Assembly: GCF_004363805.1 (NCBI RefSeq)
Contig: NZ_SNZP01000003.1
Location: 124,001 to 188,000, forward strand
From: Paludibacterium purpuratum
Lineage (GTDB): Bacteria; Pseudomonadota; Gammaproteobacteria; Burkholderiales; Chromobacteriaceae
DNA: 64,000 bases
Direction: 5' to 3'
Made by a program: the position numbers and the translations under genes
Shown: positions 59,358-64,000 of the stretch, in pieces
Numbering within the stretch: the stretch's first letter is position 1
Layout: each line of letters opens with the position of its first letter
The notes under the pieces: generated by a model
Seen by the model: only the letters and a program-made list of their open reading frames with translations
What the model was told of the DNA's origin: nothing
Database searches by the model: none

Positions 59358-59615
59358 TTAGTCGGCCGTGAGCACCAGGCACCCCGCCAGCTTCCGCGCC
59401 TGCGCGGCTTGCGGCAGATACAGCCAGGATGTGCCGCCATCGATCGGCTCGAATGCCCACGGCAGGCGGCTATCGACGATCAAGCGGCACTCGTCGGAAT
59501 TTGGACGACTGCCACGCGGCAAGCACAACATGGAAATCAGGGAAAGTAACTGCTGTTGGCGGGAATCCGGGTTTGAAGAAGAGATAGGGACTGCATTACC
59601 ATTTCGAGTAGCCAT
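59358..59615 (-). CDS. Small hypothetical protein
   Basis: An 85-aa ORF (MATRNGNAVPISSSNPDS start) with a good GGAGAG ribosome site 6 nt upstream and a plausible folded tail (RLIVDSRLPWAFEPIDGG, WLYLPQAAQARKLAG). No family known. The 116-nt space after it holds a perfect 7-bp hairpin GGGGAGC-CTC-GCTCCCC (59324-59340). Confidence 0.5.
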   Translation of the reverse strand: MATRNGNAVPISSSNPDSRQQQLLSLISMLCLPRGSRPNSDECRLIVDSRLPWAFEPIDGGTSWLYLPQAAQARKLAGCLVLTAD

Positions 59616-59826
59616 TCTGAACTCTCCGATAGTTTGGTTTGGTTAGCGGGTCCGACGGTGCTGCAACACCCCGGGCCCGCGCCTCTTACGGCAAATGCCG
59701 CGCCAAATACCTTACCCAGCAAGACGCAAACTGACAACCAAGCGCGGCCGTCAGAAAATGCTGAAATGTGGGGACGCTCATCGCGGCTCAAGCCGGCCGC
59801 GCAAAGATGGCTGTTTGTGTGTACAA
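59616..59826. other. Intergenic region before the tacAT module
   Basis: A 211-bp stretch with no gene seen; it has one short reading frame on each strand but no ribosome site. It leads to the TacA operator. Confidence 0.4.
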
Positions 59827-59836
59827 TGTAATTACA
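59827..59836. promoter_or_regulatory. TacAT autoregulatory operator palindrome
   Basis: TGTAATTACA is a perfect 10-bp palindrome next to GTGTACAATG, 38 nt before the antitoxin start. DUF1778 antitoxins bind such AT-rich palindromes at their own promoters. Confidence 0.5.
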
Positions 59837-59874
59837 GTTGACGACGCGCCCCATTGGATGGGCAAGAGGCCATC

Positions 59875-60165
59875 ATGACTTCCCCGACACTTACCCGAGC
59901 AACCACCATCAACCTGCGCGCGCCTAGCGCTCAGCGTGCGTTGATCGACCAGGCGGCGCACCTTGCCGGCAAGAGCCGCACGGAGTTCATGTTGGAAGCC
60001 GCCTGCGAAAAGGCTCAGCAGATGCTGCTGGATCGCACGGTGTTCGCGCTAGACGCCGCCGGCTTTCAGCGTTTCGCCGAGTTGCTGGACGCACCGTTGG
60101 AAAACCGCGAGGCGCTGACCCGGTTGTTGAACCGCCGCGCCGCATGGGAACCGGCTGATAAATGA
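59875..60165 (+). CDS. tacA: TacA-type (DUF1778) antitoxin
   Basis: A 96-aa antitoxin. Ribbon-helix-helix N-terminus: TTINLRAPSAQRALIDQAAHLAGKSRTEFMLEAA (DNA-binding, residues about 8-45, family hallmark RxSxxxKxLIDxAA), then a C-terminal toxin-binding region. Start ATG 59875 with AAGAGG upstream; ATGA overlap with the toxin gene. Confidence 0.93.
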   Translation: MTSPTLTRATTINLRAPSAQRALIDQAAHLAGKSRTEFMLEAACEKAQQMLLDRTVFALDAAGFQRFAELLDAPLENREALTRLLNRRAAWEPADK

Positions 60166-60656
60166 GTCTAACCGCACCCACTCCGCTTCAGGACGGTCAC
60201 TGCCTCGGTAGCTTCAGTTGTACCGAGCCCGGATTGGAAAGCTGGTTCAAACAGCGGGCGCGCAAGAACCAGCTGGAGGGGGCATCACGCTGCTTCGTCG
60301 TGTGTGACGGCGATACGGTCGTCGGCTATTACGCTTTGGCGGCCGGCTCTGTACTACATGCACAAGCATCCGGCAGCATTCGACGCAATATGCCCGATCC
60401 GATCCCCGTGGTGGTGCTCGGCCGTCTCGCCGTTCATGCCGGCTACCAAGGCCGTGGGCTGGGGGCCGATCTGCTCAAGGATGCCATTTTGCGCTCGCTG
60501 CGACTCGCGCAAGAAATGGGCATCCGCGCCTTGCTATGCCATGCCATCAACGAAAGCGCCAAACGCTTCTATTTACATCACGGTCTCGTCGAATCTCCCG
60601 ACGAACCGATGACTCTGATGTTGAACCTGGCTAAGCTGGCCCGCGTTGCCGATTGA
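60162..60656 (+). CDS. tacT: TacT-type GNAT toxin (tRNA acetyltransferase)
   Basis: A 164-aa GNAT toxin. The acetyl-CoA loop VHAGYQGRGLGADLLKDA and the C-terminal catalytic Tyr in NESAKRFYLHHGLVESPDEPMTLML match TacT, which acetylates the amino group on charged tRNAs and arrests translation. Overlaps tacA by 4 nt, so the antitoxin is made first. Confidence 0.93.
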   Translation: MSLTAPTPLQDGHCLGSFSCTEPGLESWFKQRARKNQLEGASRCFVVCDGDTVVGYYALAAGSVLHAQASGSIRRNMPDPIPVVVLGRLAVHAGYQGRGLGADLLKDAILRSLRLAQEMGIRALLCHAINESAKRFYLHHGLVESPDEPMTLMLNLAKLARVAD

Positions 60657-60679
60657 CGGCCTCTTTGTTGTCCGCTGCC

Positions 60680-60715
60680 CCCTATACGGCATAGGGAAAT
60701 CGCGGTTGAAACCGC
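60680..60715. repeat. Two small hairpins between the convergent toxin-antitoxin modules
   Basis: CCCTAT (60680-60685) pairs with ATAGGG (60691-60696), and GCGGTT (60702-60707) with AACCGC (60710-60715). They fill the 75-bp gap between tacT and the convergent higA. The second is REP-like. Weak terminators in either direction. Confidence 0.35.
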
Positions 60716-60731
60716 TCCTACCGCAGAAGGG

Positions 60732-61013
60732 TCAGGCGGCTTCTTTGATGTGCATTTCGACGTACAGCCCGGCCGCCGCCGCCATATTGACCAAGGCATC
60801 TAGGCCAAACAGGTCGATTTTGCCGCGCATCAAATCGGAGATTCGCGGCTGCGTCACGCCGAACAGCTTGGCGGCTTGCGCCTGGCTCATCTCGCTCCGC
60901 GCAATATGGTTTTTGAGCGCCATGATCAGCTCGGAGCGTAGTTTCATATTTTCGGCGGCGGCCGGCGTGTCCTCAATGGCATCCCATACGCTGGCATAGC
61001 GTGGATTGGTCAT
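60732..61013 (-). CDS. higA: HigA-type XRE antitoxin
   Basis: A 93-aa helix-turn-helix antitoxin: AAENMKLRSELIMALKNHI, then MSQAQAAKLFGVTQPRISDLMRGKIDLF (Cro/CI-type HTH, residues about 45-75). Typical HigA-2-like protein. Start 61013; overlaps the preceding truncated HigB stop by 4 nt (ATGA). Confidence 0.88.
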   Translation of the reverse strand: MTNPRYASVWDAIEDTPAAAENMKLRSELIMALKNHIARSEMSQAQAAKLFGVTQPRISDLMRGKIDLFGLDALVNMAAAAGLYVEMHIKEAA

Positions 61014-61267
61014 TGTCCCAACTCCTTCAATAAGTCCCGGTAACGCCTGGTGGCCAGGTCGAGATCCGTTTTGCCGGTTTTCTCCGTCTTTTTCTGAAAG
61101 CAATGCAGGACGTAAATGGCATCGGCGCACTTCGCGACATAGATCACGCGAAACGTGCCAGTCGCATCGCGTATCCGGATCTCTCGCACGGTTAAGGTTC
61201 CGTGCTCTTTGAGCGAGCTTTCTCGTTCTGGTTCAGTGCGTGTTATCGAAGGTGTTGTCGGATTCAC
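61010..61267 (-). pseudogene. higB: HigB/RelE-type toxin, N-terminally truncated
   Basis: An 85-codon frame whose last 60 residues (VREIRIRDATGTFRVIYVAKCADAIYVLHCFQKKTEK and KTDLDLATRRYRDLLKELGQ, split for description) match phage Gp49/HigB-like ribosome-dependent mRNA interferases. The first 45 or so residues of the family (the part holding the N-terminal beta hairpin) are missing; the 25 residues present there are unrelated, and an in-frame stop lies four codons upstream of the GTG start. Probably inactive; a change of the 5' end by recombination next to tatA is likely. HigA remains intact. Confidence 0.65.
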
Positions 61268-61269
61268 AT

Positions 61270-61310
61270 CGCCCGCCCGCTACATCAGTAGCAGGCGGTT
61301 CCGATGCTGC
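61270..61310. terminator. Hairpin between tatA and the truncated higB
   Basis: On the minus strand CCGCCTGCTAC and GTAGCGGGCGG form an 11-bp stem (one G-T pair) around TGAT, at about 61273-61298. There is no T-run, so it is a terminator candidate for the nos operon only. Confidence 0.45.
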
Positions 61311-61312
61311 CC

Positions 61313-61483
61313 CTACGGCCGCTTGGCCTCGTCGACCGCGTCCTTCCCCTCGCGCACGCCGTCCTTGAAGCCTTTGATGGCGCCGCCCAGGTCCTTGCCG
61401 ATGTTGGGCAGTTTCCTGGTGCCGAATACCAGTACGACAATCAGCAGGACGATTGCCCAATGGAACATGCTGAATGAGCCCAT
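61313..61483 (-). CDS. tatE: Short TatA/TatE-type twin-arginine translocase subunit
   Basis: A 56-aa protein: [21 protein letters not shown] (transmembrane helix) then [22 protein letters not shown], the F-G-x-K-K-L-P-type hinge and amphipathic helix of TatA. It is shorter than E. coli TatA (89) because the C-terminal tail is missing. Ribosome site AGGAGA. Placed 24 nt after nosR, like tatE in several nos operons, where it helps export the Tat substrate NosZ. Not detected as a long ORF because of its size. Confidence 0.88.
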   Translation of the reverse strand: MGSFSMFHWAIVLLIVVLVFGTRKLPNIGKDLGGAIKGFKDGVREGKDAVDEAKRP

Positions 61484-61507
61484 ATTGTCTCCTTTGCTAA
61501 AAACGAT

Positions 61508-63643
61508 TTACTTGAGCAGTTTGATCGGGATGTAGTGGCCGTCCTTGCCCACGGGGGTGAGCGGCAGGCCATCGCGTTCTCTTTGTTTGCGTTCCTTGGC
61601 CAGCGGCGGGCAGCTGTGCTCGTCGTAGTACAGGATCATACAGTCCAGACACTGCAGGCACTCCATCTGATCGATCCGGCCTTGCTCGTCGATGGCGAGC
61701 GAGCCGCAGCCGTTGGCGCAGGCGTGGCAGGTCTGGCAGCCCGGTTTGCGGCGCAAGGCCAACATTCTAAAACGTGTCGGCAGGGCTAGCGCCGCGCCCA
61801 TCGGACAGAGGTATTTACAGAACGGCCGCTCCACGAAAATGGACAACCCGACGATCACGGTCCAAAACACCGCGAATGGCCACGGCCGGTGCAATACGCC
61901 GACCAGGAAGGTGGTTTTGAAGGGTTCGACCTCGGCCAGTTTCTCGGCCCACGGCATGGAGAAAACCGACACGATGAGCAAGAGAATAAAGACGCCATAT
62001 TTCAATCGTCTTAACCACTGATGAACCGGCATGGGCAGCGCAGTCTGGAAGCGCTGCAAGCCACAGGCGCGGGCGATCTTGTAGATGAGCTCGGTCATCG
62101 AGCCGAAGGGGCACATCCAACCGCAGAACAGGCCGCGCCCCCAGATGATCGTGGTGATGGCGATGACGATCCAGAACAGGAAAATCAACGGATCGGACAG
62201 GAACAGCCCCCAATGCCAGCCGTCGAACAGCGCGTGCGTCAGCGTCAGGATCTGCGTGACCGACGGTTGCGCCATGGCATACCAGCCGGCAAAGCCGACG
62301 GCGATCAGCCAGCTTGCGGTTTTGGGCCAGGAGACCCCGCGTTTCTTGATGCGTTTGGCTTTGCGCACCCAGCGGTCGCGGGTGGCGAAAAACAGCATGA
62401 CGGCAATACTCCAGGCAGCGAAAGCCGCGATGGCGCCGCCGCGGGTTTGCCAGGCTTTTTGCCAGGAGGGGGTTTCTTCCGCGACCACCGGGCGGCCGCC
62501 AGTCAGGAAGTCCGCCGGCAGCCAGTAGGCGGCGTCGAACACCGAGAAGGTTTTTGCGCCGGTTTCTTGGTCCAGCTTATGACCGAGAAAATCGAACTGC
62601 CAGGGATAGGCGGCGCTGAATTTGCCGCTGCGAATGATGAAAATCCCGGTTTCGTTGAATGAAGGCGCGCCAGCCGCCTGCATGTTGTACAGGTTGAGGT
62701 AATCGGTGTCCTTGAAGGTAAAGGCATTGATACCTTGCTTGACTTGGATGCGGTCGTAAATGCCGCCGCGGACGAAGCCCGAGCCCTTGAACGATTCGGT
62801 GCCGTTGGCCACCACGAACAGTGCATGCTCGCCCGGCTTCAGGGTGTGCATCAATTGCTCGTAATCGTAATCGCCGAGGATGCTGCGCCCAATGGCCGGA
62901 GCATTGAGATAGCCGTAATACAGGTCCAGATACGGCGTGCCGGACGCCGGCAAGCCGACGTCGGTGGCGTTGATGCTCAGGTGCTGTACCGCGCCCATGT
63001 TCAACAGGCTGTTCCAGTCGTACTTGTGGGTGAAGGGCTGGAGCTTTGCTTGTGGCAGCGGCACTTCCTTCATGATGCCCACCTGGCTGGCGATGGCCAC
63101 GGCGCTACGGGAAATCAATTGGTTTTCCGAGATGACCGTGACCGTGGCGCCGGAGATGGCATCGATGTCGGTGGCGCCGGTCTCGCCCTTGCCGATTTCG
63201 AAACGCGAGCCGGCGAATTTGCCGACATATTGCTGCAGAAAGGCCAGCAGCTTGTTCTCCGGAATGCCGACCAACAATATCGGTTCGCTATGCTTCAACA
63301 CGCGTACGCCGGTGATGTTGCCCTTGGGATCCATGCCGATCAGGGTAACGATCGGTTTGCCGGAATAGCCCATGATGTCGACGATGTCGGTCGACAAGAA
63401 GACATAGCCTTTCAGCGTATGTTGCTGGCCTTCGTTGCGGTAGGCCTCGACATAAGGCGGCGAGCCTTTGCGGTTGGAAAAGGCGTTGGCGCCGGGCAGC
63501 ACCGCTTTGCAGTCGACCCATTGGCACATATTGCCTGCGGAAAACAGTTCCGGGGGCAGTTCTTGTTCGTAGACGGAGGCCATCGCGTGCGAGGCGAAGA
63601 GGATGACCCACGTAAGACTGATCAGAGATAAAAGTGCTCGCAT
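61508..63643 (-). CDS. nosR: Nitrous oxide reductase expression/electron-transfer protein NosR
   Basis: A 711-aa membrane flavo-iron-sulfur protein needed for N2O reductase synthesis and electron supply. Signal-like helix at the N-terminus, periplasmic FMN-binding domain (DAISGATVTVISE, flavin attachment Thr about residue 165), five to six membrane helices (about 405-600) with CGWMCPFG and CKYLCPMG, and C-terminal cytoplasmic 4Fe-4S clusters (CQTCHACANGC, CLQCLDC). Start at 63643 (MRALLSLISL) has AGGAAA 8 nt upstream; a longer start at 63667 is possible. Confidence 0.93.
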   Translation of the reverse strand: MRALLSLISLTWVILFASHAMASVYEQELPPELFSAGNMCQWVDCKAVLPGANAFSNRKGSPPYVEAYRNEGQQHTLKGYVFLSTDIVDIMGYSGKPIVTLIGMDPKGNITGVRVLKHSEPILLVGIPENKLLAFLQQYVGKFAGSRFEIGKGETGATDIDAISGATVTVISENQLISRSAVAIASQVGIMKEVPLPQAKLQPFTHKYDWNSLLNMGAVQHLSINATDVGLPASGTPYLDLYYGYLNAPAIGRSILGDYDYEQLMHTLKPGEHALFVVANGTESFKGSGFVRGGIYDRIQVKQGINAFTFKDTDYLNLYNMQAAGAPSFNETGIFIIRSGKFSAAYPWQFDFLGHKLDQETGAKTFSVFDAAYWLPADFLTGGRPVVAEETPSWQKAWQTRGGAIAAFAAWSIAVMLFFATRDRWVRKAKRIKKRGVSWPKTASWLIAVGFAGWYAMAQPSVTQILTLTHALFDGWHWGLFLSDPLIFLFWIVIAITTIIWGRGLFCGWMCPFGSMTELIYKIARACGLQRFQTALPMPVHQWLRRLKYGVFILLLIVSVFSMPWAEKLAEVEPFKTTFLVGVLHRPWPFAVFWTVIVGLSIFVERPFCKYLCPMGAALALPTRFRMLALRRKPGCQTCHACANGCGSLAIDEQGRIDQMECLQCLDCMILYYDEHSCPPLAKERKQRERDGLPLTPVGKDGHYIPIKLLK

Positions 63644-63667
63644 GACATTTTCCTGTTTTCGATGCAC

Positions 63668-64000
63668 TTACGATTTAGCGGGGTTCATGTGGCAAGTTGC
63701 CTGCATCATGGAATAGCGTTGTTGCGGGTGATACCAGTGCATGCGCTGCATCATTCCGGGGCTGACCCAGATGTCGCCTTGCTGGGTTTCGACCAGTAGA
63801 GGGCGGCGGATTCCCTGGTGCAGGCGCTGCATGGCGCTGCCGTTGTCGGCCTTGCCGCCGGTCAGGGCGGACAGGGGCGCGAGCTCGGGCTTGGCGCGGT
63901 CTGCGAAATACTGAATCAATACGATCTGTCTGGCGGTCCGCGGCATGGCCGCCGTTTGGGCCAGTTCGCCGTCGTATAGTGGCATGTTGCCAAGCATCGC
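63668..64000 (-). CDS. Unrecognised protein upstream of nosR (5' partial)
   Basis: The frame is open to the right edge of the window; 111 codons are visible including a possible start at 63997 or 63982. Visible motifs: PRTARQIVLIQYFADRAKPELAPLS, LLVETQQGDIWVSPGMMQRMHWYHP and CHMNPAKS at the end. There is no obvious membrane segment. It ends 24 nt before nosR, so the two are co-transcribed. I do not recognise a family; a nos accessory role is inferred from position. Confidence 0.55.
   Translation of the reverse strand, partial: AMLGNMPLYDGELAQTAAMPRTARQIVLIQYFADRAKPELAPLSALTGGKADNGSAMQRLHQGIRRPLLVETQQGDIWVSPGMMQRMHWYHPQQRYSMMQATCHMNPAKS

Overview
The window is one contiguous piece of a GC-rich (about 60 percent by eye) Gram-negative chromosome. 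The gene content (cyd operon with the small subunits CydX and CydP, a nos cluster, LqsA/LqsR/LqsS-type alpha-hydroxyketone quorum sensing, many PAS/GGDEF/EAL/HD-GYP proteins) suggests a motile, facultatively denitrifying betaproteobacterium, most likely Neisseriales/Chromobacteriaceae-like. That placement is inference from gene content. I saw no rRNA, tRNA, CRISPR array, insertion sequence or prophage.

Layout. 0-2.5 kb: citrulline/ornithine metabolism (ctlX end, potE with an Arg/His-rich upstream small ORF). 3.2-8.8 kb: cation efflux transporter, two tandem Ser/Thr/Gln-rich proteins of unknown function, a membrane protein, rlmF and a ClpP-like protein. 8.9-10.5 kb: a cysteinyl-tRNA synthetase gene interrupted by one in-frame amber codon, preceded by what looks like a complete ribosome-mediated attenuator (promoter, small ORF with two adjacent Cys codons, alternative hairpins, terminator directly before the Shine-Dalgarno). 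10.5-13.5 kb: cytochrome bd operon cydP-cydA-cydB-cydX. 13.6-18.8 kb: AraC regulator/EamA exporter pair, then a phosphodiesterase + HAD operon divergent from a GntR-UTRA regulator + nitrilase-family operon, with two matching operator-like palindromes between them. 18.7-20.5 kb: an approximately 870-bp tandem duplication carrying two PAS-LuxR regulators. 21.2-23.1 kb: a dapA-family gene with a leaderless-looking small ORF and mutually exclusive hairpins, then a PAP2 phosphatase.

23.1-45.4 kb is a signalling-rich block: a PAS-GGDEF-EAL protein, an Aer-type chemoreceptor, two large hybrid histidine kinases (1359 and 1403 aa), two REC-HD-GYP regulators, a stand-alone receiver protein and a bacteriohemerythrin. 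Between them lie an ArgP/LysE/B3-4 amino-acid export group, bluB, a Cdd1-like protein and an S1/P1 nuclease. 45.8-49.4 kb carries an alpha-hydroxyketone quorum-sensing cassette (synthase, response regulator, sensor kinase). 49.5-53 kb has a MarR/GNAT pair, a secreted Cys-rich protein and a strikingly AT-rich 470-aa gene of probable foreign origin (effector-like, unrecognised). 53-56 kb holds two LiaF-like membrane proteins overlapping a LytS/LytTR two-component pair. 56-59.6 kb holds a membrane-anchored alpha/alpha-toroid-like protein, a 506-aa unknown and a small unknown. 59.8-61.3 kb has a TacA/TacT toxin-antitoxin pair and a HigA antitoxin with an N-terminally truncated HigB. 61.3-64 kb is the start of a nos (N2O reduction) operon: an unrecognised partial gene, nosR and a short tatA/tatE.

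The signals I consider most worth following are the Cys-leader attenuator before cysS together with the amber codon inside cysS; the second small ORF of identical promoter-to-ATG geometry before the dapA-family gene; and the Arg/His-rich small ORF before potE. Together they suggest that several amino-acid genes here are controlled through short upstream peptides.
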